The translations under genes were made by a program, and so were the position numbers. Positions 1 to 9,493 of a stretch of DNA of 64,000 nucleotides are shown in pieces (positions within the stretch are counted from its first letter, which is position 1; each line of letters begins with the position of its first letter). Origin of the DNA: Limosilactobacillus reuteri (GTDB lineage: Bacteria; Bacillota; Bacilli; Lactobacillales; Lactobacillaceae); NCBI RefSeq assembly GCF_020784725.1, contig NZ_JAJGTZ010000044.1, forward strand, positions 62,001 to 126,000. Reading direction: 5' to 3'. The notes under the pieces are model-generated. The model saw nothing but the letters and a program-made list of their open reading frames with translations, searched no databases and was not told the origin of the DNA.

Positions 1-158
1 TGGAACAAACGCCGTTAGCTGCGCAAATTGCAGATAAACAAGCCCAGTTAAAAGAAGCTAATTCGTTGCATAATACAGAATTGGCTACGCAATTAACAAT
101 TGAACTGGTAAAATTATTAAAACAGCAGCAACGCTTAAAAACGGAGGAGACTAATTAA
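1..158 (+). CDS. dnaG: DNA primase, C-terminal end (partial)
   Basis: Only the last 51 codons are inside the window; the frame is open from base 3 to the TAA at 156-158. The residues form a charged, Gln/Leu-rich helical tail ending in LKTEETN. This fits the C-terminal helicase-binding domain of bacterial primase, but the catalytic domain is outside, so the name rests mainly on position: the stop lies one base before the rpoD start, as in the Firmicute dnaG-rpoD operon. Primase makes RNA primers at the replication fork. The end of the gene (ACGGAGGAGA) supplies the ribosome binding site of rpoD. Confidence 0.75.
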   Translation, partial: EQTPLAAQIADKQAQLKEANSLHNTELATQLTIELVKLLKQQQRLKTEETN

Positions 159-159
159 T

Positions 160-1302
160 ATGGCAAAAAGTAAGAAAAAAGACATTGTTATTTCTAACAG
201 CGCCGATTTTGACCAACAAGAATATGACACCGCAGTTGGTAAGTTAATTCGTAATTACAAGAAGCAAAAGCAGATTGAATACGATGAATTAACTACTAAA
301 ATTGCTAAACCATTTGAATTGAACGCTGACGGGATTGATAATTTACTTCAAAATATTGAAGATGCCGGAATTAGTGTTGTCGATGAAAATGGAGATCCAG
401 ATCCTCGTGCTTTAAAAGCTACTGAAAAATTATCACAATCTGCCATGAAGGATACATCAGCACCAACCGGGGTTAAAATTAATGATCCTGTGCGGATGTA
501 CTTGAAGGAAATTGGTCGTGTAAATCTTTTGACAGCTGATGAAGAAGTTCAGCTTGCTTTACGGATTGAAAAAGGTGATGAAGTAGCTAAACAAGAACTA
601 GCTGAAGCAAACTTGCGATTAGTTGTTTCAATTGCAAAGCGTTATGTTGGCCGTGGAATGCAGTTCCTTGATTTAATTCAAGAAGGTAACATGGGACTTA
701 TGAAAGCTGTTGAAAAATTCGATTACCGGCGAGGATTTAAGTTCTCTACTTATGCTACCTGGTGGATTCGGCAAGCTATTACGCGGGCAATTGCTGATCA
801 AGCACGGACAATTCGGATTCCGGTTCATATGGTTGAAACCATTAACAAATTGATCCGAATTCAACGACAATTACTTCAAGATTTAGGCCGTGAACCGTTA
901 CCAGAAGAAATTGGTGCAGAAATGGATATGCCAACTGAGAAAGTGAGGAATATTCTTAAAATTGCCCAAGAACCAGTTTCTCTTGAAACGCCTATTGGTG
1001 AAGAGGATGATTCTCATTTAGGGGACTTTATTGAAGACCAGGATGCAACAAGCCCAGCCGACCATGCTGCTTATGAAATGATGAAAAAACAGCTTGAAAA
1101 TGTTCTTGATACATTAACTGATCGTGAAGAGAACGTTCTCCGGCTTCGTTTTGGCTTAGATGATGGTCGAACACGAACGCTTGAAGAAGTCGGAAAAGTC
1201 TTCGGGGTAACGCGGGAACGGATTCGTCAAATTGAAGCCAAGGCACTCCGGAAATTACGCCATCCATCACGTTCTAAGCAATTAAAAGATTTCTTAGAAT
1301 AA
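160..1302 (+). CDS. rpoD: RNA polymerase primary sigma factor SigA/RpoD
   Basis: A 380-residue housekeeping sigma factor that directs core RNA polymerase to -10/-35 promoters. Visible parts are an acidic N-terminal region (about 1-100), region 1.2 starting at [11 protein letters not shown] (about 109), region 2 with [12 protein letters not shown] and the aromatic [12 protein letters not shown] promoter-melting stretch (about 151-207), region 3, and region 4 with the helix-turn-helix [21 protein letters not shown] near the C terminus. Length and motifs match Firmicute SigA. The ATG follows the dnaG stop by one base with a GGAGGAG ribosome site inside dnaG, so the two are co-transcribed. A hairpin terminator follows. 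Confidence 0.98.
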   Translation: MAKSKKKDIVISNSADFDQQEYDTAVGKLIRNYKKQKQIEYDELTTKIAKPFELNADGIDNLLQNIEDAGISVVDENGDPDPRALKATEKLSQSAMKDTSAPTGVKINDPVRMYLKEIGRVNLLTADEEVQLALRIEKGDEVAKQELAEANLRLVVSIAKRYVGRGMQFLDLIQEGNMGLMKAVEKFDYRRGFKFSTYATWWIRQAITRAIADQARTIRIPVHMVETINKLIRIQRQLLQDLGREPLPEEIGAEMDMPTEKVRNILKIAQEPVSLETPIGEEDDSHLGDFIEDQDATSPADHAAYEMMKKQLENVLDTLTDREENVLRLRFGLDDGRTRTLEEVGKVFGVTRERIRQIEAKALRKLRHPSRSKQLKDFLE

Positions 1303-1349
1303 AAAGATTCTTCATTTAAATATATACGTAAAAAAGACGGATTTACACT

Positions 1350-1393
1350 AAAAAAGTAGCCTAAGTTAATTAATTATCTTAAGCTGCTTTTTA
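1350..1393 (+). terminator. Terminator after rpoD
   Basis: The arms AAGTAGC and GCTGCTT (one G.T pair), extended by TAAG/CTTA, flank an AT-rich loop, and T residues follow. The site lies about 50 bases after the rpoD stop. The rest of the gap to base 1517 is AT-rich leader for the next gene, with no gene seen. Confidence 0.7.
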
Positions 1394-1517
1394 ATTTTAT
1401 TTAAAATAAATGAGAGAAATCTTATTTTTATATTGAAAACATTCTATTGTTCGGGTAAAATTTTTATAAAGCGTTTTTAAAAACTATTATAAATAAAAAT
1501 CGAGGAGAGATCGAACA

Positions 1518-2702
1518 ATGCCAGAGTTATCTGCTGATTTATATGGAACTGTTAGTCATAAGTTGGATGCATTACAACCATCAGGTATTCGTGCATTCAA
1601 TAAAGAAGTTTCAAAGATTCCAGGAATTATTAAATTAACATTAGGAGAACCAGACATGGCAACTCCTGAACACGTTAAGCAAGCAGCCATTAGAAGTATT
1701 GAGGAAGATGATTCTCACTATGCTCCCCAAATGGGAAAGCCGGAATTACTTGAAGCAATCAGTGATTATATTCAGAATACTCGTGATGTGCACTATGACC
1801 CGCAAACTGAAATAATTGCGACCGTGGGAGCAACTGAGGCCCTTGATGCAACCTTATTTGCAATTCTTAATACTGGAGATAAAGTTGTGGTTCCTACCCC
1901 GATTTTCTCCCTATATTTCCCATTGATTGAAATGACAGGAGCAACGGTTGTTCAGGTTGATACTTCAGCAGATAATTTTGTTTTGACTCCAGAAAAACTT
2001 GAAGAAGTCCTTGAAGAAGAGGGGAAAGGCGTCAAAGCCGTTATTCTTAACTACCCAAGCAACCCAACTGGTCGTGAATATCCTCAGGAAGTTCTAGCAG
2101 GATTAGCTGAAGTAATTAAGAAGCATCATTTATATGCGATTGCTGATGAAATCTATAGCGAATTAGTCTATGGGGTAGAGCACTATTCAATTGCTACCAT
2201 GATTCCGGAGCGGACGATTTTCATCTCTGGACTTTCAAAATCTCACGCAATGACTGGTTACCGTTTAGGATATGTTGCTGCTCCAGCTAAAATTATGGCT
2301 AATATTTCAAAGATGCATGCTTTCTTAGTCACAACAGTAACTAATAACGTTCAAGTTGCAGCGGCTGAAGCACTGACAAATGGCTTGGATGATCCATTAG
2401 AATTTCGCAAAATTTACCAGCATCGCCGTGATTTACTCGTTGCCGGTCTTAAGAAATTAGGCTTTGAAATGTTAACTCCTGAAGGGGCCTTTTACCTTTT
2501 TGCTAAGATTCCAGCCCAATTCGGAACTGACGATGTTGCCTTTGCAAAACAGCTTGCTAAAGAAGCAAAAGTTGGGGTAACGCCAGGCAGTGCCTTTGGT
2601 AAAGGTGGCGATGGTTATGTTCGCCTGTCATATGCCTCCTCTGATGAAAACCTAACAGAAGCAATTAAACGGATTGGTGAATTTTTAGACCATCTTGTGT
2701 AA
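1518..2702 (+). CDS. Class I/II PLP-dependent aminotransferase
   Basis: A 394-residue fold-type I aminotransferase, probably acting on amino acids in the cytoplasm. Visible features are NYPSNPTG (Asn182 of the PLP-binding NPTG), AIADEIYSE (Asp210, which pairs with the PLP ring nitrogen, and Tyr213), and SGLSKSHAMTGYRLGY, where Lys241 should form the Schiff base. It resembles the AspC/PatA-like group often annotated as aromatic amino acid or N-acetyl-diaminopimelate aminotransferase; substrate cannot be read from sequence. The start follows CGAGGAGAG with good spacing. It is monocistronic, between two terminators. Confidence 0.9.
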   Translation: MPELSADLYGTVSHKLDALQPSGIRAFNKEVSKIPGIIKLTLGEPDMATPEHVKQAAIRSIEEDDSHYAPQMGKPELLEAISDYIQNTRDVHYDPQTEIIATVGATEALDATLFAILNTGDKVVVPTPIFSLYFPLIEMTGATVVQVDTSADNFVLTPEKLEEVLEEEGKGVKAVILNYPSNPTGREYPQEVLAGLAEVIKKHHLYAIADEIYSELVYGVEHYSIATMIPERTIFISGLSKSHAMTGYRLGYVAAPAKIMANISKMHAFLVTTVTNNVQVAAAEALTNGLDDPLEFRKIYQHRRDLLVAGLKKLGFEMLTPEGAFYLFAKIPAQFGTDDVAFAKQLAKEAKVGVTPGSAFGKGGDGYVRLSYASSDENLTEAIKRIGEFLDHLV

Positions 2703-2710
2703 ATTAATAG

Positions 2711-2760
2711 GGAAGTAGGAATGGGACTCCTAAGTGGGTGCTACCTTACTTCCTCTTTTT
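2711..2760 (+). terminator. Terminator after the aminotransferase
   Basis: GGAAGTAGG pairs with CCTTACTTCC (one bulge) and is followed by TCTTTTT. A TATAAT at 2763-2768 just after it is a likely -10 box for the next operon. Confidence 0.7.
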
Positions 2761-2800
2761 GTTATAATTAGTTTATTAAATAGATAAAGGAATGATTTTT

Positions 2801-3508
2801 GTGGATGAAAAGCACTTATCAACACGGCTAGCATGTGTTGCTTCTCTAGTTCCATCAGGTGCACGGGTTGCCGATATTGGTTCTGACCATGCATATTTAC
2901 CAGCCGCATTAGTGTTAGATGGTAAAATTGATTTTGCAATTGCTGGCGAAGTAGTAAGGGGGCCTTATGAAAATGCTGTTCATGAAATAAAAGATCACCA
3001 ATTAGAAGGTCAAGTTATCCCAAGATTGGCAGACGGCTTAGCAGCGATTGAACCAGCAGATAAAGTTGATACAATTACGATTGCTGGAATGGGTGGAAGT
3101 TTAATTGCTTCCATTTTAGAGAAGGGCAAGAGTAAGCTAACAGGAATTAAGCGACTTGTCCTTCAACCGAATGTGGGTGAAAGTCAGTTGCGTGAATGGT
3201 TAATGAATAATCGTTATCAAATAATGACAGAGAAAATAATTGAAGAAGACAATCATATTTATGAAATTATCGTTGCGGAGCCATCAGTTGTCCCATTTAA
3301 ATACAGCAAGTATGAGCTTGATTTTGGGCCATTTTTGTTGGAAAATAAAGGGCCTATTTTTAAGAAGAAATGGCAAGAATACCTTCAACGTGAAGCCCAT
3401 GTTATTGATCAGATGCAAAAGGCTCAACAGCCACCAGTAAAAAAGATTAATGAAATAAATCAGTTTTTATCACAAGTAAAGGAAGCGATCGCCGATGACA
3501 ACCGGTAA
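2801..3508 (+). CDS. trmK: tRNA (adenine(22)-N1)-methyltransferase TrmK
   Basis: A 235-residue SAM-dependent methyltransferase that modifies A22 in the tRNA D-loop. The Rossmann motif I reads VADIGSDHAYLP close to the N terminus, and TITIAGMGG is the family's motif IV region; both are characteristic of TrmK (COG2384). I take the GTG at 2801 as start: AAAGGA at 2786-2791 sits 9 bases upstream of it but directly abuts the in-frame ATG at 2792. The 3' end overlaps the next gene by 14 bases. The trmK-Nif3 pair next to rpoD is a standard Firmicute arrangement. Confidence 0.92.
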   Translation: MDEKHLSTRLACVASLVPSGARVADIGSDHAYLPAALVLDGKIDFAIAGEVVRGPYENAVHEIKDHQLEGQVIPRLADGLAAIEPADKVDTITIAGMGGSLIASILEKGKSKLTGIKRLVLQPNVGESQLREWLMNNRYQIMTEKIIEEDNHIYEIIVAEPSVVPFKYSKYELDFGPFLLENKGPIFKKKWQEYLQREAHVIDQMQKAQQPPVKKINEINQFLSQVKEAIADDNR

Positions 3509-4319
3509 CCAATTAATTGCGCGTTTTGAAAAATTTGCTAATCCGCAACTAGCAGAAAAATGGGATCATGTCGGCTTGCAAATTGGCAATCCAGATCTCC
3601 CAATTACTCGACTAATGACAACCCTTGATGTTCGCCCAGAAGTGGTTGATGAAGCAGTTGAGCAAAATGTTGATTTTATTTTTACTCATCATCCCATTAT
3701 GTTTCACCCAGCAAAAGATCTAGATACGCGGGATCCGCAAAATGCAATGTACGCTAAACTTTTGGCGAATAATATTACTGTTTATGCAGCTCATACTAAT
3801 TTGGATACTGCTAATGGCGGAATGAATGACTGGTTAGCAGATCAACTCCATCTAACTAATACTGTACCGTTAGTATCGGCAGGAAATGATCCGATAAGTG
3901 GTAAACCAGTTGGAATGGGACGGGTTGGTGAACTGGCTGAACCATTAACGCCGCAAAAATTTGCAGAATATTGTATGGATGTTTTTGATGTACAGGGATT
4001 ACGGTTAATTGTCAACCCGCTTGACCAAAAGAGAGAGATTAAACGTGTTGCAGTACTTGGTGGTGCTGGTCAAGATTTTTATCAACAAGCTCTTGAAGCT
4101 GGCGCAGATGCTTATGTCACAGGCGATGTAAGTTACCACTTTGCGCATGATATGATTGCTAATCACCTTGTTGTTATTGATCCTGGACATCATATTGAAG
4201 TGGTAGCCGCTCATCAGCTTGCTAATTTAATTACTCAGTGGAAAGATGAAAATAATTGGCAGTTTGAAGTGCTAGAGAGCAGAGTTAATACAGAGCCATT
4301 TACTTTTATTAGTAAATAG
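3495..4319 (+). CDS. Nif3-like dinuclear metal centre protein (YqfO family)
   Basis: A 274-residue member of the Nif3/GTP cyclohydrolase I type 2 homologue family, which forms hexameric toroids with a two-metal site; its cellular function is unsettled. Metal-binding motifs are visible: FTHHPIMFH near residues 68-76, AAHTNLD (about 98-104), and the C-terminal VVIDPGHHIE. It is the short form: the PII-like insert of the roughly 370-residue Bacillus YqfO is absent. It starts inside the end of trmK, so translation is probably coupled. Confidence 0.9.
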   Translation: MTTGNQLIARFEKFANPQLAEKWDHVGLQIGNPDLPITRLMTTLDVRPEVVDEAVEQNVDFIFTHHPIMFHPAKDLDTRDPQNAMYAKLLANNITVYAAHTNLDTANGGMNDWLADQLHLTNTVPLVSAGNDPISGKPVGMGRVGELAEPLTPQKFAEYCMDVFDVQGLRLIVNPLDQKREIKRVAVLGGAGQDFYQQALEAGADAYVTGDVSYHFAHDMIANHLVVIDPGHHIEVVAAHQLANLITQWKDENNWQFEVLESRVNTEPFTFISK

Positions 4320-4345
4320 TTTTTTAGATAAGGAGGATGCTAATT

Positions 4346-5593
4346 ATGAGTGAGGAAAAGTATGAGGGATTATTACCACGTTTTTTGAAGTATGTTAAAA
4401 CTGAGACCAGGTCAAATCCAGATTCAAAAACAATTCCTTCTGATCCTAAGGAAACTGCATTTTTAAATGAATTAAAAGATGAATTGATATCTCTAGGGTT
4501 GAGTGATGTTCATATTAATCCACAAAGTTCATATTTGGTCGCCACAATTCCAAGTAATCTTGACCGAGATGTGCCAACAGTTGGTTTCATTGCCCATATC
4601 GACACTGCAGATTTTAATGCTCATAATGTTAATCCACAGATTGTCGAAGATTACGATGGCAAGTCAGATATTAAGCTTGATAAAGATGGGCAATATATCT
4701 TAACTACTACCGAATTTCCATCATTGAAAAAATATCAGGGCAATACTTTGATTACTACTGATGGCTCTACTTTGCTTGGGGCTGATGACAAGTCAGGAGT
4801 AGCGGAGATTGTTACAATGGCTGCTTACCTGATGGCTCACCCTGAAATCAAGCACGGAACCATTAAGATTGGCTTAGGACCTGATGAGGAAATCGGTACC
4901 GGGGCTGATCATTTTGATGTTAAAGATTTTGGGGCCGATTTTGCCTATACGGTTGATGGTGGCCCACTTGGCGAATTGGAATATGAAACATTTAATGCAG
5001 CTCAGGCGGAAATTGAGATTCAAGGAAAAGATGTTCACACTGGGGTTGCCAAAGGAACGATGATCAATGCTATTCAGGTTGCAATTGACTTGCAAAATAG
5101 TTTGCCAGCCCATGATCGAGCAGAACGGACAGATGAACGGCAAGGATTCTATCACTTATATAAGTTTGATGGAACTGTTGATCATGCTTCAATGACTTAT
5201 TTAATTCGCGATCATGATAAGCAAATATTTATTGAGCGGAAGCATTTACTTGAACGGATTGTTGCTGGCTTAAATGATGAACTTGGTGCAGATCTAGTAA
5301 CGATGAATCTTTATGACCAATATTACAACTTAAAAGATGCGCTTAAGGATCACATGGAAGTTGTTGAAATTGCAAAGAAAGCTATGGAAAATCTGGACAT
5401 TAAACCTGATATCTATCCAGTTCGTGGCGGGACAGATGGTTCAACAATTTCTTACAAGGGCTTACCAACTCCTAATCTTTTTGCTGGTGGAGAAAATATG
5501 CACTCGCGTTTTGAATATGTATCACTGCAAACGATGGAGCGGGCATTGGACACCCTGCTTGAGATTGTGCGGTTGACTGCGGAAGAAGCCTAA
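4346..5593 (+). CDS. pepT: Peptidase T (tripeptide aminopeptidase)
   Basis: A 415-residue M20B metallopeptidase that releases N-terminal residues from tripeptides in the cytoplasm. Motifs are FIAHIDTAD (metal His and catalytic Asp), LLGADDKSGVAEIV (bridging Asp), GPDEEIGTGADHF (catalytic Glu pair), and C-terminal VRGGTDGS and AGGENMHSRFE. I prefer the ATG at 4346: AAGGAGG at 4330-4336 is 9 bases away, whereas the upstream in-frame ATG at 4337 touches it. Length matches PepT. Lactobacilli rely on such enzymes for peptide-derived amino acids. Confidence 0.96.
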   Translation: MSEEKYEGLLPRFLKYVKTETRSNPDSKTIPSDPKETAFLNELKDELISLGLSDVHINPQSSYLVATIPSNLDRDVPTVGFIAHIDTADFNAHNVNPQIVEDYDGKSDIKLDKDGQYILTTTEFPSLKKYQGNTLITTDGSTLLGADDKSGVAEIVTMAAYLMAHPEIKHGTIKIGLGPDEEIGTGADHFDVKDFGADFAYTVDGGPLGELEYETFNAAQAEIEIQGKDVHTGVAKGTMINAIQVAIDLQNSLPAHDRAERTDERQGFYHLYKFDGTVDHASMTYLIRDHDKQIFIERKHLLERIVAGLNDELGADLVTMNLYDQYYNLKDALKDHMEVVEIAKKAMENLDIKPDIYPVRGGTDGSTISYKGLPTPNLFAGGENMHSRFEYVSLQTMERALDTLLEIVRLTAEEA

Positions 5594-5599
5594 ATAAAT

Positions 5600-5636
5600 T
5601 AAAAAGGATCGAGCCGTTTTGGACTCAATCCTTTTT
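5600..5636. terminator. Bidirectional terminator between pepT and the DUF2929 gene
   Basis: AAAAAGGATCGAGCC pairs with GGACTCAATCCTTTTT over most of its length. A-runs and T-runs on both sides let it serve the convergent genes on each strand. Confidence 0.85.
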
Positions 5637-5638
5637 AA

Positions 5639-5842
5639 TTAATCTTCATTTTTGCTAGGATTTGCATCTGCGGTAATTTTGTCCACACAATTGATAACGA
5701 CTAATCCCATAATTACAGAACACCAGCCGACAAGGGTATAGTCTGGTGTCATCGATTCTAGTTGACCTGTGATGTAAGCTAGGACCTCACCCAGAATAAG
5801 TGCCCAAATACCAGCCACAATATTCTTTGATAAAAAGTTCAT
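5639..5842 (-). CDS. Small membrane protein, DUF2929 (YjzD-like)
   Basis: A 67-residue protein with two hydrophobic helices (IVAGIWALILGEVLAYITG and YTLVGWCSVIMGLVVINCV) and a charged C-terminal tail. Layout and the N-terminal pattern resemble the DUF2929/YjzD family, whose role is unknown; I base the match on recall of the family, so it is moderate. The start at 5842 has AAAGGGG 9 bases upstream; longer in-frame starts lack a ribosome site. It is a single gene on the minus strand ending at a shared terminator. Confidence 0.7.
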   Translation of the reverse strand: MNFLSKNIVAGIWALILGEVLAYITGQLESMTPDYTLVGWCSVIMGLVVINCVDKITADANPSKNED

Positions 5843-5963
5843 GTTGGTCATCCCCTTTGAAGTCATACCATATTCTAGCATATTTATTAATACTTTTGAA
5901 AGGGTTGGGCTAATTTCTCTATTTAGTTTGATTTGATATAATTTTATTGAGAGGTGAAATGAA

Positions 5964-8900
5964 GTGGATTTTACGCCCTTAGATGTTAAGAGTAGTTATA
6001 GCTTGTTAAAAAGTCCAACCCGGATTTCTGACCTAGTTACAACAGCTAAGGAACGCGGGTATAAGGCATTAGCATTAACAGATGAAAATGTTTTATATGG
6101 GACTGTCGAATTTTATAATGCAGCAAAAAAAGCAGGAATTAAACCCATTCTCGGCTTGCGGCTGGTAGTTGCATTAAATGAGATAGATGGTACCAAGTTA
6201 AATTTAGTGTTTCTAGCTAAGAATCAACGAGGGTACCAGCATCTGATGGATCTATCGACGCTTCAGCAAACGCGAAAAGATAAAAAAGTACCTTTAACGA
6301 TTGCGCAAATTAGTCCTTTACTGGGTGAATTATTTATAATTATTCCTCCACAAAGTACAGTTTTTAGTATCCTTGCTCAGCCAACATCAATTTTAACTGA
6401 ACTTGCTAATTTGGGGGATAATGATAGCGTTTTGTTAGGAGTCAATTCGCGGTTAGATGCCGTTCAAATAGATACCTTGCAACAATTATCAGAACAATTA
6501 TCTTTACCATTAGTAGGAACGTCTCCAGTTGATTATTTAAACGCCAACGATCTTTTTGCTAGTCGTGTTTTACAAGCAATTGATGCCGGAGTTGAGTTGA
6601 AAGATCCGACGATAGAAGCGGAGCGAAGAGGACAACATTATCTCCATTCAAAAGAACAGGTTGTCCAAGATTATAAGGCGAAAGGGCTTCGTGCAGCCGC
6701 GCAAAAGACAGTTGAAGTGGCAACCCGGTGCAACGTTGAACTTCAATTTAGGGCCCCGGTCCTTCCTCATTTTAAAAATCAAGCAGGGATATCATCGCAA
6801 CAATATTTGCGTTCTCTATGTATTCAAGGATTGAAAAAAAGACAAGTAGCACCGGGAAAAACCATTCAACAGTATCAGGAACGTTTAGCGATGGAATTAA
6901 AAGTAATCCACGAAATGGGCTTTGATGATTATTTCTTAATTGTATGGGATGTAATGAATTTTGCTCACCAGCAAAAGATTACGACTGACCCTGGAAGGGG
7001 ATCAGCTGCGGGATCATTAGTTGCCTATGCTTTAGCAATTACAGAAGTTGATCCTTTGCAATACAACTTATTATTTGAACGTTTTCTGAATCCAGAACGA
7101 GCTCAAATGCCCGATATTGACTTAGATATTCCTGATAATCGGCGTGATGAAGTCTTGCAATATGTACATCAAAAATATGGACACCAACGCGTAGCCCAAA
7201 TTATTACTTTTGGAACGTTAGCTGCTAAGCAAGTCGTTCGTGATGTGAGTCGGGTCTTTAGCTTGCCCCGTTACGATATGCAAAGGTTAATCGATGCATT
7301 ACCGCATGGCCTTCACGTGACACTCAAGGATGCATTAAATGAGTCGCAACAACTAAAAAATCTTCTTAACGATAATCCTAAATTTCGTTTGCTGATTCAA
7401 GTTGCCCAGCAATTAGAGGGGTTGCCGCGTCATTATTCAATTCACGCGGCAGGAATTGTTCTTTCTGAGCAGCCATTGCATGAAGTTGTGCCGTTACAAG
7501 ATGGTAGTGATGGCTTATTAATGACGCAGTTTGCCAAAGACACAGTAGAAGCGTTGGGGCTATTAAAAATGGATTTCTTGGGATTGAAGAACCTCTCAAT
7601 CATGGACAATACCCTTCAAATGATTCGGCAAGAAGACCCTAATTTTGATTTGCAAAAAATTAACTTTAATGATTCATTGACTCTTCAACTGTTCCAGCGA
7701 GGAAAAACTGAAGGGATTTTTCAATTTGAATCAAGTGGGATCAGACATGTCTTGATTAATCTTCATCCAACGAATTTTGAAGATATTGTGGCAGTGAATG
7801 CACTTTATCGTCCAGGCCCAATGGAAAATATTCCTCATTTTACCGCCCGCAAAGTTGGAAAAGAGAAAATTACTTATCCTGCTCCTTCACTTGAAAAAAT
7901 TCTGGGATCAACTTACGGTATTTTGGTCTATCAAGAGCAGGTAATGCAGTTGGCTTCTGTAATGGCTGGTTTTACCTTAGGAGAGGCGGATCTTTTACGC
8001 CGGGCAATGAGTAAGAAGAAAAAGGCCGCAATGGAGGATATGCGAACAAAATTTATTGCTGGTGCAACAGAACACGGCTATTCAGCACAAGTCGCTCACC
8101 AAGTATTTGAATATATTGATCGCTTTGCTAATTATGGGTTCAATCGCTCACATGCAGTTGCTTATTCTATGATGGCGTTTGAGATGGCATATTTGAAAGT
8201 CCATTACCCTGCAGCTTTTTTTACTGCCCTAATGAATGCAGAAACTAATATTGAGAAATTGAAACGTCACGTGGGGGATGCAAAGCAATTTGGCGTCAAA
8301 ATTAGTGGTCCGCGAATCAATATAAGTGAGGGTAGTTTTCTACTACATGATGAAATAGTTTACTTTGGTTTTTCTGCTATCAAAGGAGTACGTCGTGATT
8401 TTATCGCCACAATTCTTAAAGAACGACAGGAAAATGGCAAGTTTACAGATCTTCGTAATTTTATTACGCGTATTCCAGAGCGCTGGCAAAAACAAGAATT
8501 AATTGAACCATTAATCTATAGTGGTGCCTTTGATAATATGGGCTACAACCGAGCAGAGATGATTGATGCCCTTCCTAAATTAATTTCAGGAATTGAGTTG
8601 TTTGGTTTTGCTAATTTTGCCGATCCGGCACTCCAAACGGCAATCGATCAACGAAACGAATTTCCTCTATTGACCCGTCTAACTAAGGAAAATGAATACT
8701 TAGGAGTATATCTTTCTGGCCACCCAGTTACTCAATATTATCAATTAGGCCAGCAACTTCATGCCACTAAAATTGATGATTTATATCCGAATTCAGAAGC
8801 GACAATAATTGTTCTTACAAATCACATTAAGACTATTTATACTAAACGTGAACATCGAGAAATGGCCTTTGTTAATGGAACGGATGAGACCGGAGCAGTT

Positions 8901-9308
8901 GATATTACCGTCTTTCCAAAACAATATCAGCAGTTCAAAGAGCAACTAGAAACAAATAAGGTCTTAATTGTCCGGGGCCGAGTAGAATACCGTGAGGGAC
9001 GAGGCCTACAATTAGTTGCTAACCAATTGCAGGATGTTAAAAAAGTTCAACAGAAACGCCGCAAGCAACGATGGGTTTTACGAATCTTACCGTCATTAGA
9101 CACTGAGATGGTGCATCGAGAGTTAAATAATGTTTTTAATGAATACCATGGTTCAATTCCTGTCTTGTTGTTTTATCCAGCAAACGATAAGAAGATCCTG
9201 CTTGACCAAAAACGATGGTTAAAAAATTCTCAGAAAGCAAAAAAGGCGCTTGTCGCCGTTCTTGGCCAAGAAAACGTTGTCTTACAACAGCTTAATAGTA
9301 ATCACTGA
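5964..9308 (+). CDS. dnaE: DNA polymerase III subunit alpha, DnaE type
   Basis: A 1114-residue replicative polymerase subunit. In order: N-terminal PHP domain (1 to about 200), the polymerase palm with GRGSAAGSLVAYA (about 345) and the catalytic aspartates in PDIDLDIPD (about 383-391), finger and thumb regions, helix-hairpin-helix, and a C-terminal OB fold (ATIIVLTNHIKT onward). In Firmicutes DnaE extends primers and hands over to PolC. The start is GTG at 5964 after GAGAGGTG; the ATG at 5959 is out of frame. The PHP metal ligands are lost: the usual HxHxxYS reads LDVKSSYS, and TDH reads TDE. Confidence 0.97.
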   Translation: MDFTPLDVKSSYSLLKSPTRISDLVTTAKERGYKALALTDENVLYGTVEFYNAAKKAGIKPILGLRLVVALNEIDGTKLNLVFLAKNQRGYQHLMDLSTLQQTRKDKKVPLTIAQISPLLGELFIIIPPQSTVFSILAQPTSILTELANLGDNDSVLLGVNSRLDAVQIDTLQQLSEQLSLPLVGTSPVDYLNANDLFASRVLQAIDAGVELKDPTIEAERRGQHYLHSKEQVVQDYKAKGLRAAAQKTVEVATRCNVELQFRAPVLPHFKNQAGISSQQYLRSLCIQGLKKRQVAPGKTIQQYQERLAMELKVIHEMGFDDYFLIVWDVMNFAHQQKITTDPGRGSAAGSLVAYALAITEVDPLQYNLLFERFLNPERAQMPDIDLDIPDNRRDEVLQYVHQKYGHQRVAQIITFGTLAAKQVVRDVSRVFSLPRYDMQRLIDALPHGLHVTLKDALNESQQLKNLLNDNPKFRLLIQVAQQLEGLPRHYSIHAAGIVLSEQPLHEVVPLQDGSDGLLMTQFAKDTVEALGLLKMDFLGLKNLSIMDNTLQMIRQEDPNFDLQKINFNDSLTLQLFQRGKTEGIFQFESSGIRHVLINLHPTNFEDIVAVNALYRPGPMENIPHFTARKVGKEKITYPAPSLEKILGSTYGILVYQEQVMQLASVMAGFTLGEADLLRRAMSKKKKAAMEDMRTKFIAGATEHGYSAQVAHQVFEYIDRFANYGFNRSHAVAYSMMAFEMAYLKVHYPAAFFTALMNAETNIEKLKRHVGDAKQFGVKISGPRINISEGSFLLHDEIVYFGFSAIKGVRRDFIATILKERQENGKFTDLRNFITRIPERWQKQELIEPLIYSGAFDNMGYNRAEMIDALPKLISGIELFGFANFADPALQTAIDQRNEFPLLTRLTKENEYLGVYLSGHPVTQYYQLGQQLHATKIDDLYPNSEATIIVLTNHIKTIYTKREHREMAFVNGTDETGAVDITVFPKQYQQFKEQLETNKVLIVRGRVEYREGRGLQLVANQLQDVKKVQQKRRKQRWVLRILPSLDTEMVHRELNNVFNEYHGSIPVLLFYPANDKKILLDQKRWLKNSQKAKKALVAVLGQENVVLQQLNSNH

Positions 9309-9353
9309 AAGCTATAAAATTAAATAACAGTTAGAAAAAATAACTAATTTTAG

Positions 9354-9422
9354 AATGATAGCGCTTTTTTAAAACCTTTTGTATAAAAAATAAAGACACG
9401 TTATTTGAAAAGTGCTATCATA
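9354..9422. repeat. Imperfect inverted repeat upstream of pyk
   Basis: AATGATAGCGCTTTT at 9354-9368 is mirrored by AAAAGTGCTATCATA at 9408-9422 (13 of 15 paired), with a 39-base AT-rich stretch between. No T-tract follows, so it looks more like paired regulator half-sites than a terminator. It falls in the expected pyk promoter region; the binding protein is unknown. Confidence 0.5.
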
Positions 9423-9443
9423 ACAGTGTGCAAATGAGGCATA

Positions 9444-9462
9444 CAATTACAGATTGTAATTG
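9444..9462. repeat. Perfect 8-bp palindrome in the pyk leader
   Basis: CAATTACA-GAT-TGTAATTG lies 16 bases before the AAAGGAGAG ribosome site of pyk. It could be an operator or a small 5' hairpin in the messenger. Confidence 0.5.
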
Positions 9463-9493
9463 ATGCTATAGATGCAAAAGGAGAGATTCATTT

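Noticed and set aside
2736-2750. GTGGGTGCTACC looked like a T-box antiterminator core
   Set aside because: The core AGGGTGGNACCGCG is not matched and there is no stem I; it is the loop side of the aminotransferase terminator.
5959-5963. ATG at 5959 as the dnaE start
   Set aside because: It is out of frame with dnaE; the GTG at 5964 is in frame with proper spacing from GAGAGGTG.
9354-9368. Possible cre site (TGATAGCGCTTTTT) before pyk
   Set aside because: Only 11 of 14 consensus positions match, and the paired inverted arm fits less well; kept only as an inverted repeat.
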